Of a stretch of 64,000 nt of DNA, positions 32,438 to 40,412 are shown piece by piece. Made by a program: the position numbers and the translations under genes. The stretch spans positions 62,001 to 126,000 of the forward strand of contig CAWIEI010000001.1 of the NCBI GenBank assembly GCA_963834965.1, given 5' to 3'. Below the pieces are notes generated by a model. The model ran no database searches and was not told the origin of the DNA. It saw only the letters and a program-made list of their open reading frames with translations. The first letter of the stretch is position 1, and every line of letters begins with the position of its first letter. Source of the DNA: Fodinibacter sp963834965. Its GTDB lineage: Bacteria > Actinomycetota > Actinomycetes > Actinomycetales > Dermatophilaceae.

Positions 32438-33730
32438 TCATGCTGGTTCTCGTGCCGCGCGTGTTGCGAGGAGCTGGTCGTAGGAGCCGATGGTGAGGTC
32501 CCACTCGACGCGTGAGCCGTTGTCGTCTTCGACGAGGCGGCCGGCGTAGCGGCGGGTGTGCACGATCGTGTGGTGGCGCTCGCACAGCAGGGCCGCGTTC
32601 GAGATGTCGGTGGGCCCGGAATCGGCCCAGTGGATCAGGTGATGCGCGTCGGTCCACATCGGCGGCATGTCACACCCGGGGTAGGTGCAGTGCTGGTCGC
32701 GTAGCCACAACCGTTTGACCTGGGCCGCGGTGAACAGCCGTACGTCAATGCCGAGGTCGACCACCGCCCCGGCCACGCCCATCACGGTGGGGATGATCGT
32801 GGCGTCACAGGCCAGCCGGCGCACCGTCTCGGGCGCCAGCAGCGTGCCCGCCTCCGCCCCGCCCATGGTCACCCCAGCACCGGTCAGACCGTTGCGCAGC
32901 GTCTGCAGGTCGACGGTGACGAACAGCTGGCTCTTGGTGTGGCGCGGCCCCTTGTCGGCGCCGGCCACCCCACGACGCACCAATGCGACCAAGGCTTCCC
33001 CGCGGCGGCGGTCGCTGCAGCGCAGGTCATGCTCACCCTGCACCGGTCGCGGCGCCGACAACGGCCCCAACGCGGCCTCGAGCACCGCCTTGCCTTCGGG
33101 GTCCAGGGTGAGCCGGTACTCGGCGACGCCCATCTCGTCCACCTGCGGCTGCGACAACGCCACGTACCGTTTCGCGGCATCCTGCTCGGCCTGCAGCTGC
33201 CCGTCGATGCCGTACTTCGCCAGCAGCTCCGGGCGCAGCCGGCGGCACTCCCGCGGCCCACCGGCCGCGGCGATCCGGATCAGCCCCGCCAGCACCGTCG
33301 GCCTGGCCTGCTCGGTGATGACCGGCAGCAGCTTGTCGGCCTCGGACAGCACCACCGCGGCACTGCGCACCGGCAACACCCCGGACAACACGGCATCCTT
33401 GACCGCCGCCCGACCGGGCACCGCGAACGCCTGCGCCACCGCCACCACCTGCGCGGCCCCACCCGCGCGGGTGCCCGGCGCGTGCGCCCGCACCCACTGC
33501 ACCGGCGACAACGCCTGCGCACCAGACCCGGTCCCGCCCCGGCTGATCACCTCCGCGAGCACCGCCACCCGGGCCGCCTCACCCGCAGCGACCATCCGGT
33601 CCGCCTCGGCCATCACCACCTCCAGCTCAGCCGAACCCGCCCGCCACAGCTCCCCACCCAGACCGTCCACCGCCTCGCACGCCGCCACCATCTGGTGTCG
33701 ACGCTCCCCGAGCACTGCTCCCCCTGCCAT
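32438..33730 (-). CDS. DUF222/HNH endonuclease-domain protein
   Basis: A 430-residue protein of the mycobacterial 13E12 repeat type. The first 330 residues form DUF222, including LLPVITEQARPTVLAGLI. The C-terminal HNH nuclease has the zinc pair CTYPGC, the core WTDAHHLIHWADSGPTD, then NAALLCERHHTIVH. ATG 33730 lies 6 bases after a TACGAT -10 box, pointing to leaderless expression. Such genes are numerous in actinobacteria and may be mobile or domesticated. I see no insertion boundaries here. Confidence 0.88.
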   Translation of the reverse strand: MAGGAVLGERRHQMVAACEAVDGLGGELWRAGSAELEVVMAEADRMVAAGEAARVAVLAEVISRGGTGSGAQALSPVQWVRAHAPGTRAGGAAQVVAVAQAFAVPGRAAVKDAVLSGVLPVRSAAVVLSEADKLLPVITEQARPTVLAGLIRIAAAGGPRECRRLRPELLAKYGIDGQLQAEQDAAKRYVALSQPQVDEMGVAEYRLTLDPEGKAVLEAALGPLSAPRPVQGEHDLRCSDRRRGEALVALVRRGVAGADKGPRHTKSQLFVTVDLQTLRNGLTGAGVTMGGAEAGTLLAPETVRRLACDATIIPTVMGVAGAVVDLGIDVRLFTAAQVKRLWLRDQHCTYPGCDMPPMWTDAHHLIHWADSGPTDISNAALLCERHHTIVHTRRYAGRLVEDDNGSRVEWDLTIGSYDQLLATRAAREPA

Positions 33731-33769
33731 TCGTTAATCGTACACATGTCCACTGACACGGCCTTCGAG

Positions 33770-33778
33770 TTATCCACA
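33770..33778 (+). promoter_or_regulatory. Perfect DnaA box
   Basis: TTATCCACA matches the bacterial DnaA consensus exactly. It stands alone, 40 bp upstream of the HNH gene start. A single box is not an origin. Confidence 0.4.
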
Positions 33779-33972
33779 GGTGACGCAGGGGGTGCTACGC
33801 CATGCGTGACGCGCGCACCAAAACCTCCGCACCAGGATCTCCCCACCAGAACTTCCGGACCGGGGCCCCTCGTAGCCCGACCTTGTCCCACCAGAGCAGT
33901 GGCACAGACCCGACCAGTCCCGCCCCCGGAACGGGTGCCCGTCGAAGGTTCCCCGCTTTTCCACACCTGAAC
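33779..33972. other. Non-coding stretch upstream of the terC promoter
   Basis: I see no gene in this 194-bp segment. It contains several CACCA(G/A)-rich units at 33825-33890 such as GCACCAGGATCT, CACCAGAACTTC and CACCAGAGCAG. These are loosely spaced and have no clear function. Confidence 0.4.
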
Positions 33973-34002
33973 TTGGGTAAATACCCCCGCGTTCCCTAGA
34001 CT
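33973..34002 (+). promoter_or_regulatory. terC promoter
   Basis: TTGGGT (33973-33978) and TAGACT (33997-34002) are 18 bp apart. Transcription would begin near 34009, at the first base of the riboswitch-like leader. Confidence 0.55.
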
Positions 34003-34008
34003 CGTCAC

Positions 34009-34104
34009 CACGAGGGGAGTACTTCCCAAGCTCGTGCCGGTCAGTACGTCCGCCCCAGTGCGGACCCGGTACGGCGCCACCCGGCATCCGGGCGGTGAAG
34101 GAGA
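34009..34104 (+). ncRNA. yybP-ykoY-type (manganese) riboswitch
   Basis: The leader carries GAGGGGAGTACTTCCCA near its 5' end, then a second helical block around ACGTCCGCCCCAGTGCGGAC, and GGTGAAGGAGACCTC at its 3' side. This resembles the actinobacterial yybP-ykoY leaders found before terC genes. That class senses Mn2+ and turns on exporters. The link to TerC supports the call. Exact 5' and 3' limits are estimated. Confidence 0.7.
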
Positions 34105-34131
34105 CCTCAAGACCGTAGTTCCGTCTTGAGG
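34105..34131 (+). promoter_or_regulatory. Expression-platform hairpin overlapping the terC ribosome site
   Basis: CCTCAAGAC (34105-34113) pairs perfectly with GTCTTGAGG (34123-34131) around a 9-base loop. The 3' arm contains the GAGG of the terC ribosome site GAGGAG (34128-34133). The riboswitch's last bases GAGACCTC overlap the 5' arm. This suggests that ligand binding frees the site, giving translational control. Confidence 0.6.
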
Positions 34132-34137
34132 AGTTTC

Positions 34138-35223
34138 ATGTCCCCCTCGTCCGTGCTCGACGCCGCTGAACCGGCGACAACCCAGGCGTCGATCGGCACG
34201 CCTCTGTTGTGGGCCATCACCATCGGCGCCATCATCGTGCTGCTCGTCCTGGACTTCCTGATCACCCGGCGCCCGCACGAGGTCTCGATGAAGGAGGCCA
34301 TCGTGTGGTCGGCGTTCTACGTCGCCATCCCGGTCACCTTCGGCGTGTGGATCTGGCAGCAGTACGGCGGTGACCGCGGCCTGGAGTACTACACCGGCTA
34401 CCTCGTCGAGAAGTCGCTCTCGGTCGACAACCTGTTCATCTTCCTCCTGCTGTTGACCGCCTTCGCGGTGCCGCGCGAGCTGCAGCAGCGGGTGCTGCTC
34501 ATCGGCGTCGCCGGCGCCCTGATCCTGCGCGGCATCTTCATCGCCCTCGGCGCCCAGCTGATCGCCTCGTTCTCGTGGGCCTTCCTGCTCTTCGGCGTCG
34601 TGCTGCTCGTCACCGCCGTCAAGGTGGGCCGCGACGCCTTCGCCGCTCAGGAGCACCACGTCGAGATCGGCTCGCTGCGCACGGTGCGACTGCTGCGCCG
34701 CTTCTGGCCGGTCACCGAGTCGTACGACGGCACCCGGATGACGGTGCGCCAGGCCGGCCGCCGCGCCCTCACCCCGCTCGCGCTCGTCGTCGTCGCCATC
34801 CTCGGCACCGACATCGTCTTCGCCATCGACTCGGTGCCGGCGGTCTACGGCATCACCGGCGACCCCTATCTCGTCTTCGCCACCAACGCCTTCGCCCTGC
34901 TCGGCCTGCGCGCGCTCTACTTCGTCGTCGAGGGCTCGCTGGGCTCGCTGCGCCACCTCGGCCACGGCCTGGCCGCGATCCTCGCCTTCATCGGCGTCAA
35001 GCTCGTGCTGCACTGGGCGCACGGCGTCTGGCCGGCCGTGCCCGAGGTGCCCACCCTCGCCTCGCTGGCCGTCATCGTCGGCATCCTCGCCCTGGCCACC
35101 ACGACCAGCGTGCTCGCCAACCGGCGGGACGCGCGCCGGGCGGATGCCGGGGCGGATTCAGGGGCCCCAGCCGCCGAGGTGGATGCCGAGGCGCGGCCGG
35201 AGCGGGAGTCGGCCTCGACCTGA
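34138..35223 (+). CDS. TerC-family integral membrane protein (probable Mn2+ exporter)
   Basis: A 361-residue TerC/Alx-type protein with about eight or nine membrane helices. Hallmarks are VWSAFYVAIPVTFGVW, GYLVEKSLSVDNLFIFLLLL with the conserved Glu and Asp, ILGTDIVFAIDSVPAVYGIT and TNAFALLGLRALYF. These acidic intramembrane residues are typical of Mn2+-handling members. The last 50 residues are polar and probably cytosolic. The start is ATG 34138 with GAGGAG 4 bases upstream, inside a regulatory hairpin. Confidence 0.9.
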   Translation: MSPSSVLDAAEPATTQASIGTPLLWAITIGAIIVLLVLDFLITRRPHEVSMKEAIVWSAFYVAIPVTFGVWIWQQYGGDRGLEYYTGYLVEKSLSVDNLFIFLLLLTAFAVPRELQQRVLLIGVAGALILRGIFIALGAQLIASFSWAFLLFGVVLLVTAVKVGRDAFAAQEHHVEIGSLRTVRLLRRFWPVTESYDGTRMTVRQAGRRALTPLALVVVAILGTDIVFAIDSVPAVYGITGDPYLVFATNAFALLGLRALYFVVEGSLGSLRHLGHGLAAILAFIGVKLVLHWAHGVWPAVPEVPTLASLAVIVGILALATTTSVLANRRDARRADAGADSGAPAAEVDAEARPERESAST

Positions 35224-35235
35224 CCAATGGCGGGG

Positions 35236-35269
35236 CCGCGCACCAGTGGGGTGTTCCGCTGGTGCGCGG
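35236..35269. terminator. Hairpin after terC
   Basis: CCGCGCACCAG and CTGGTGCGCGG form a perfect 11-bp stem with a 12-base loop, starting 12 bases after the terC stop. No T-run follows. It lies just before the leaderless-type start of the mutarotase gene. Confidence 0.6.
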
Positions 35270-35295
35270 GTCTCCGGCCTCCCTAGGTTGGGACC

Positions 35296-36132
35296 ATGAC
35301 GCCAGCCCTGCCGCCCCCGCGCACCGTCGAGAACTCCGCGTGCACCGGCGAGGTGTTCGACCAGGGCGCCCAGGTGACCCGGTGGGCCCCCGCGGGCGCC
35401 GTCCCCGTGCTCTACGCCAGCAGCGCCCTGCGGTTGCAGGAGGGCAAGGCGGTCCGGGCCGGGGTGCCGGTCTGCTGGCCGTGGTTCGGGCCGGGCCGGG
35501 AGCCCGGTATGGAGCCCGCGCACGGGTTCGCGCGCACCAGCACCTGGGACCTCGTGGAGGTGACCGACTGCGACGACGAGACCACGGTCGTCCACCGGCT
35601 CACCTCCGACGAGGCGACCTCGCCGCACTGGCCACACCCCTACTGCGCCGAGGTGCGCACCCGGTTCGGGCAGGCGCTGGCGGTGTCGCTGACCATCACC
35701 AACACCGGCGACGAGGCCTTCGACTACGAGGACGCCCTGCACACCTACCTCGTCGTCGGCGACATCCACCGGGTGCGGATCGAGGGGCTGGACGGAGCCT
35801 CGTTGCTGGACAAGGTGACTGGCACCGAGCGCGTGCAGCAGGGCGACCTCGCGTTCGCCGGCGAGACGGATGCCGTGTACCGCACCAGCGCTTCGGTCAC
35901 CCTCCACGACCCGGCCCTGGGGCGCCGGCTGGCGGTCACGACGGAGGGCGCGAGCAACCTCGTGGTCTGGAACCCGTGGGCGGTAATGGCCGCGGAGGCC
36001 GCAGACATCGGCGACGACGACTGGGAGCGCTTCGTGTGCATCGAGGGGGCCAACACCTTCGAGAACGCCGTGGTGCTGCGGCCCGGCGAGTCGCACACCA
36101 CGACCTACCGGGTGGAGGTGCTGGCGCTGTGA
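35296..36132 (+). CDS. D-hexose-6-phosphate mutarotase (YeaD-like)
   Basis: A 278-residue aldose-1-epimerase-fold protein. Typical segments are GVPVCWPWFGPGREPGMEPA followed by HGFARTSTWDLV with a catalytic His, then EDALHTYLVVGDIHRVRIEGL with the second His, and NLVVWNPWA. It interconverts the anomers of hexose phosphates. ATG 35296 lies 6 bases after a TAGGTT -10 box, so it is probably leaderless. It overlaps the following isomerase gene by 4 bases. Confidence 0.88.
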   Translation: MTPALPPPRTVENSACTGEVFDQGAQVTRWAPAGAVPVLYASSALRLQEGKAVRAGVPVCWPWFGPGREPGMEPAHGFARTSTWDLVEVTDCDDETTVVHRLTSDEATSPHWPHPYCAEVRTRFGQALAVSLTITNTGDEAFDYEDALHTYLVVGDIHRVRIEGLDGASLLDKVTGTERVQQGDLAFAGETDAVYRTSASVTLHDPALGRRLAVTTEGASNLVVWNPWAVMAAEAADIGDDDWERFVCIEGANTFENAVVLRPGESHTTTYRVEVLAL

Positions 36133-37316
36133 GCCAGTCACCTGCTGCCGGCCCCTCCTGGCTCGATGAGCCCGGCCACCGCGCCTGGCTGCACGCCGGC
36201 TTCGCCGACGTCCTCGCCTTTGCGCTCGGCTCGATCCTGCCCGGCGGCGGGTTCGCGTACCAGGCGGCGGACGGTTCGCCGATGCCGGGCCGCCGCCCCC
36301 AGCTCTTCCTCACCGCCAGGATGGCGCACACGGCGGCGCTCGGGGTGCGGCACGGCATCCCGGGGTCGGGGGAGCTGCTCGACCACGCGATGAGCTCGCT
36401 CACCGGCCTGCACGCCGACACCGAGCACGGCGGCTGGCTCAGCGAGCCCGGCACCGTGACCCGCAAGATGACCTACGACCACGTGCACGTGGGGCTCGCC
36501 TCGGCCACGGCGCTCACCGTCGGCCACCCGGGGGCCGAGCCCCTGCTGGCCCAGGTCGCCGAGGTCATCGACACCCGGCTCTGGGACCCGTCGGCCTCGG
36601 CCCTGCTCGAGTCGTTCGCGCCCGACTGGTCCGACTCCGAGGACTACCGCGGTGCCAACGCCAACATGCACGGCCTCGAGGCGTTCATCGCCATGGGCCA
36701 CGCCACCGGGGATGCCGTGTGGCACGAGCGCGGGCTGGCGATCGCTGACCGCATGATCAATGTCGCTGCGCGAGAACGAGACTGGCTGCTCCCAGAGCAC
36801 TTCACGGCAGACTGGCAGGTGCTGCCCGAGTACAACCGCGACGAGCCACTGCACCCGTTCCGCCCCTACGGTGCGACCTTCGGCCACTCCTTGGAGTGGT
36901 CGCGCTTCCTGCTCCAACTCGACGCCTCGCCACTGGTCGGGTCACCGCCGTGGCTGGTCGAGGCCGCCGAGGGGCTGACCCGGCGCGCGCTCGACGGCGG
37001 GTGGGCGCTCGACGGCCGACCGGGGCTGGTCTACACCGTCGACTGGGACGGCGTGCCCGTCGCCGACATCCGGCTGCACTGGCCGGTGTGCGAGGGCATC
37101 CAGACCACGGCGGTGCTGCGGCGGCGCACCGGCGACGCGCACTGGGAACACTGGTACCGCCGGCTCTGGGACCACGCCGCGCGGTGGTTCATCGACGAGC
37201 GCGGCACCTGGCGCAACGAGCTCGACGACCAGATGCACGAGGGCGGCCTGGTGTGGCCCGGCCGGCCCGACGTCTACCACTGCGGCGGTGCGCTCACCGT
37301 GCCGCTCGACGCCTGA
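36129..37316 (+). CDS. AGE-family sugar isomerase/epimerase
   Basis: A 395-residue (alpha/alpha)6-barrel protein of the N-acylglucosamine 2-epimerase family. Features are FLTARMAHTAAL, MTYDHVHVGLASA, ANANMHGLEAFIAM, GATFGHSLEWSRFLLQL and DVYHCGGAL, which supply the conserved His residues. Relatives are mannose isomerase and sulfoquinovose isomerase YihS. The GTG start overlaps the mutarotase stop (GTGA), so both work on one sugar. Which sugar is not clear. Confidence 0.82.
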   Translation: MSQSPAAGPSWLDEPGHRAWLHAGFADVLAFALGSILPGGGFAYQAADGSPMPGRRPQLFLTARMAHTAALGVRHGIPGSGELLDHAMSSLTGLHADTEHGGWLSEPGTVTRKMTYDHVHVGLASATALTVGHPGAEPLLAQVAEVIDTRLWDPSASALLESFAPDWSDSEDYRGANANMHGLEAFIAMGHATGDAVWHERGLAIADRMINVAARERDWLLPEHFTADWQVLPEYNRDEPLHPFRPYGATFGHSLEWSRFLLQLDASPLVGSPPWLVEAAEGLTRRALDGGWALDGRPGLVYTVDWDGVPVADIRLHWPVCEGIQTTAVLRRRTGDAHWEHWYRRLWDHAARWFIDERGTWRNELDDQMHEGGLVWPGRPDVYHCGGALTVPLDA

Positions 37317-37324
37317 CCTGCGCC

Positions 37325-37361
37325 CGCCGACCCGCGATCGCACACCTCCGCGGGGTCGGCG
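37325..37361. terminator. Hairpin after the isomerase gene
   Basis: CGCCGACCC (37325-37333) pairs with GGGTCGGCG (37353-37361). The stem begins 9 bases after the stop codon, and the loop is 19 bases. Confidence 0.45.
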
Positions 37362-37473
37362 ACCGGGGGTGGACCGGCAGGGGTGAGCAAGGTCTCCGCG
37401 CGTCGCCCTTCCAGCCGGCGTGGACCGGCGCGACCATCGAGTGAGAACCACCACCAGCACCGCCGAGGTCGTC

Positions 37474-38181
37474 ATGGCCGTCTCCGCCAGCCCGCACGAA
37501 GTCACCCGATCCTCCGCACGTGCGCGGCGCCGCCGCGGGCCCGGGTGGACCGCCCTGACTGTTGTCGAGGTGGTGCTCGCCGTCACGGCGGTGCTGCTCG
37601 ACCTCCTCCTGCCCGCCGTGGTGCTCGCGGTCATGGCGGGCATCTCCCTCGCGATCCGTCGGGAGTCGCCGAGCACGCTGGGCTTCCACCGACTGCCACA
37701 CCCGGGGCGGCAGTTGGCGCAGGTCGCGGCCCTGGCCCTGGCGTGGACCACGTTGGTGTTCCTGCTCGTCATGCCGGTCACCGAGCACCTCACTGGCGCG
37801 ACCCAGGACACCAGCGAGTTCGCCGACCTCGAGGGAAACCTGCCCCTCCTGCTCCTGTTCGTCGCTCTGAGCTGGACGCTCGCGGCGCTCGTCGAGGAGC
37901 TCGCCTTCCGGGGCTACCTGCTCACCCGCATCACCGACCTCGCCGGCACGTCACCTCTCGTGCGGTCGGCGGCGGTCGTCGCCGTGGCGCTGCTCTTCGC
38001 GCTCATCCACGGCGAGCAGGGCATCACCGGCATGGTGCTCGTCTTCGTGGATGCCGTGTTCTACGGGTGGCTGCGGTACGCCTACCACTCGCTCTGGGCC
38101 TCGGTGGTGGCGCACGGGGTCAGCAACACGGTCGGGATGGTCGCGTTCTTCCTCGTCGGGCCGTTCTCGGCCCTGTGGTGA
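37474..38181 (+). CDS. CPBP-family intramembrane protease
   Basis: About 235 residues with six to eight membrane helices. The core EEELAFRG-type motif appears as ALVEELAFRGYLLTRI, followed by FALIHGEQGITGM and SVVAHGVSNTVGM with the metal-binding His residues. Processing of lipidated or membrane peptides is likely but the substrate is unknown. ATG 37474 is preceded by GAGGT; GTG 37441 is an in-frame alternative. It is the second CPBP protease in the window and is unlike the first in sequence. Confidence 0.83.
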   Translation: MAVSASPHEVTRSSARARRRRGPGWTALTVVEVVLAVTAVLLDLLLPAVVLAVMAGISLAIRRESPSTLGFHRLPHPGRQLAQVAALALAWTTLVFLLVMPVTEHLTGATQDTSEFADLEGNLPLLLLFVALSWTLAALVEELAFRGYLLTRITDLAGTSPLVRSAAVVAVALLFALIHGEQGITGMVLVFVDAVFYGWLRYAYHSLWASVVAHGVSNTVGMVAFFLVGPFSALW

Positions 38182-38199
38182 GCCCGGGCGCCCGCCGGG

Positions 38200-39039
38200 T
38201 CAGCGGAGCGTGACGAGCGCGTCGACGTCCTCCACGGGCAGGTGCGGGTCGGACGTCGCCAGCACCGTGAAGGTCGCCGGCTGGCTGGCGCCCCCGAGCG
38301 CGGTCAGGATCGCGGTGTCGGCGGCGTCGCGCCCGGTGCCGATGCGCACCATGGAGGCACGCGGGGCCAGGCGGGTGGCGTCGAACACCCGCCACACCCC
38401 GTCGACGGCGACCTCGACCACGGCATGGGCGTCCATGGGCGACAGCCCCGGCGCGTAGACGGAGACGTAGCGGGCCGGCATCCCCAGTGCGCGGCACAGC
38501 GTGACGACGAGGTGGGCGTAGTCGCGGCACACGCCCTGCCCGGTGCCTAACGGCACGAGGGCGTCGTCGGCGGCGGTCGTCGAGCCGGGCAGGTAGAAGA
38601 GCCGCTCGTTCACCCACCACACCACTCGCTGTGCGGTGTGGGCCTCGTCGTCGACCGGGCCGAACTCCGTTGCGGCGAAACCCTCCACGCGGTCGCTGGG
38701 GCAGTAGCGGCTCGGCAGCCGGTAGTGGAAGCGCTCACTCTCGGTCACCTCCACGGCATCCACCTCACCGAGCGACACGGTCGCCTCGTAGCTGACCGAC
38801 AGCTGTCCCACTGGTGCGTCGATCACGTGCACGCGCGTCCCCCGGTCGAGCTCGAGCACGTGGTGGGGGAGGTCGGTGCCGTCTCCGCCGCGGATGGTGA
38901 GTGTCTCGACGGCCTCCAGGCCCGCGGCGACGGCGACCGAGACGGCCAGCCGCCCCGCGCCCTCGACCGGGATGTCGAGGTGCGCGCCGACGGTGGCCGA
39001 GGTGGCGGGCCCGCCGAGGTCGGGGGTCGGGTCGCTCAC
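38200..39039 (-). CDS. Transglutaminase-like domain protein
   Basis: A 279-residue cytosolic-type protein. After an N-terminal beta domain comes the transglutaminase core: GTGQGVCRDYAHLVVTLCRA with the catalytic Cys, then DAHAVVEVAV with His and VWRVFDATRLAPR with Asp. Such proteins are peptidases or amidases and often accompany peptide-modifying genes. GTG 39039 has GGAGGTGC just upstream. It is divergent from the mycoredoxin gene. Confidence 0.83.
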   Translation of the reverse strand: MSDPTPDLGGPATSATVGAHLDIPVEGAGRLAVSVAVAAGLEAVETLTIRGGDGTDLPHHVLELDRGTRVHVIDAPVGQLSVSYEATVSLGEVDAVEVTESERFHYRLPSRYCPSDRVEGFAATEFGPVDDEAHTAQRVVWWVNERLFYLPGSTTAADDALVPLGTGQGVCRDYAHLVVTLCRALGMPARYVSVYAPGLSPMDAHAVVEVAVDGVWRVFDATRLAPRASMVRIGTGRDAADTAILTALGGASQPATFTVLATSDPHLPVEDVDALVTLR

Positions 39040-39155
39040 GAAGCACCTCCGGGCTGGGATCGGGGCGGCGCGGGTGCGCCGGCCGCGGGCCACACGCGTC
39101 GTCGGGGCGGAACCGCTGCGGCGACGCTACCCCGCTGCGGGCCTACGCTGGTCCG

Positions 39156-39464
39156 ATGGGACTCATGGACCTGGTCGCCGGACGCCCAGCACCTACTCCG
39201 CACGCCGAGGCGCTGGCCCGTGCCGAGCACGGGGTGGTGGTCTACTGGCGGCCGGGCTGCATGTTCTGTGACCGGCTGCGGTTGTCGGTGCGCGGCCGGC
39301 GGCACGAGATCGCCTGGGTCAACATCTGGGAGGACGACGCCGGCCGGGCCTACGTGGCGGGCGTCAACGGCGGCGACGAGACCGTGCCCACGGTGGTCAT
39401 CGACGGCGCGGCGCACACCAACCCGAGCCCCGCCGTCGTCAAGGCGGCCCTCGCCGCGCACTGA
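39156..39464 (+). CDS. Mycoredoxin-like glutaredoxin-family protein
   Basis: A 102-residue thioredoxin-fold protein with the redox motif CMFC in VVYWRPGCMFCDRLR. The segment TVPTVVIDG holds the cis-Pro. In actinobacteria these proteins use mycothiol rather than glutathione to reduce mixed disulfides. ATG 39156 follows a TACGCT -10 box by 6 bases. Confidence 0.85.
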   Translation: MGLMDLVAGRPAPTPHAEALARAEHGVVVYWRPGCMFCDRLRLSVRGRRHEIAWVNIWEDDAGRAYVAGVNGGDETVPTVVIDGAAHTNPSPAVVKAALAAH

Positions 39465-39471
39465 GCCCGGC

Positions 39472-39951
39472 TCACTCCTGGCTGCGGGCGGCCTCGATCA
39501 CGGTGGTGAGCCGGTCGCGCAGCTCCTCCAGCTCGCTGACCTCGATGCCCAGGCGCGCCACCACCGCCGGGGGGACGCGCTCCGCCTTGCGGCGCAGGCA
39601 CCGGCCAGCGGGGGTGAGCGTGATGGCCACCGCGCGCTCGTCGGCGGGCTCGCGTCGCCGAGTGACCAGGCCGCCGGTCTCGAGGCGCTTGAGCAGCGGT
39701 GACAGGGTGGCGGGTTCGAGGCTGAGCCGGTCGGCGAGCTCGCTCACCCGCAGCGGCTCGGCCTCCCAGAGGGCGAGCATCACGAGGTACTGGGGGTGGG
39801 TCAGGCCCATCGGCTCCAGCAAGGGGCGGTAGAGCGAGATGACGGTTCGCGAGGCGACGGCGAGCGCGAAGCAGACCTGGCGGTCGAGGGCGAGCAGGTC
39901 GGGTCCGGCGGCTTCCGTGGGTGGGGGGCTGTCGGGCCGGGGCGATGGCAT
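39472..39951 (-). CDS. MarR-family transcriptional regulator
   Basis: A 159-residue winged-helix regulator. The MarR core runs from LTHPQYLVMLALWE through LRVSELADRLSLEPATLSPL to LVTRRREPADERAVAITLT (recognition helix plus wing with the DER motif). ATG 39951 lies 6 bases after a TAGACT -10 box. It is divergent from a small ORF, with an inverted repeat between them. Confidence 0.9.
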   Translation of the reverse strand: MPSPRPDSPPPTEAAGPDLLALDRQVCFALAVASRTVISLYRPLLEPMGLTHPQYLVMLALWEAEPLRVSELADRLSLEPATLSPLLKRLETGGLVTRRREPADERAVAITLTPAGRCLRRKAERVPPAVVARLGIEVSELEELRDRLTTVIEAARSQE

Positions 39952-39961
39952 GGCCGAAGTC

Positions 39962-39993
39962 TAGTGCCGAGTGGGCATATAGTTAGGGCACTA
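39962..39993. promoter_or_regulatory. MarR-type operator between divergent genes
   Basis: TAGTGCC (39962-39968) and GGCACTA (39987-39993) form an inverted repeat. Between them is TATAGT (39978-39983), a -10 candidate for the rightward gene. The left arm overlaps the -10 box TAGACT of the MarR gene. Binding by MarR could repress both directions. Confidence 0.5.
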
Positions 39994-40018
39994 AGCATCT
40001 GGGAACGGGAGAGCGGCG

Positions 40019-40222
40019 ATGAGCGGGAACGGCGACAACGAGGGCCTCAGCCTCGGCTACCGCTTCATCTGGCGGCTCAAGTACACCGGTTTGCAGGTCT
40101 TCGGCCCGGCCCAGCTCGGCGACGAGCGTGACCCCCAGCGCCGTCTCGAGCGAGAGCGCGCCGCGAAGGTCGAGGCTGCCCGGGCCGCTCGGCTCGCGGG
40201 TCAGGACATCGCGTGCGGCTGA
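40019..40222 (+). CDS. Small protein of unknown function
   Basis: A 67-residue protein (MSGNGDNEGLSLGYRFIWRL..., then a charged helical tail rich in Arg and Glu). A GGGAGAG site lies 5 bases before ATG 40019 and a TATAGT -10 box 35 bases upstream. These signals and the divergent MarR gene argue that it is real. I recognise no domain. Confidence 0.6.
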   Translation: MSGNGDNEGLSLGYRFIWRLKYTGLQVFGPAQLGDERDPQRRLERERAAKVEAARAARLAGQDIACG

Positions 40223-40412
40223 CGCAGGCGCCTGGCTCGCAGGGCTCCGCGCTGTCAGGGGCGCAGGATGCCGCGCACCCGGCAGCGCCGGACCCTGCGG
40301 TTCGAGCCGAGAGCGGGGGTGCGCTCGCTCGCGGTGGTGAGCGTCACGGCATACGCGGGGCAGAACCGTCGTTGGACCCTGCCGTGCCCACGACGTCGAC
40401 AGGAAGGTCGTC

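Noticed and set aside
33770..33778. Replication origin
   Set aside because: Only one DnaA box, no cluster, no A+T-rich unwinding region and no dnaA/dnaN genes.
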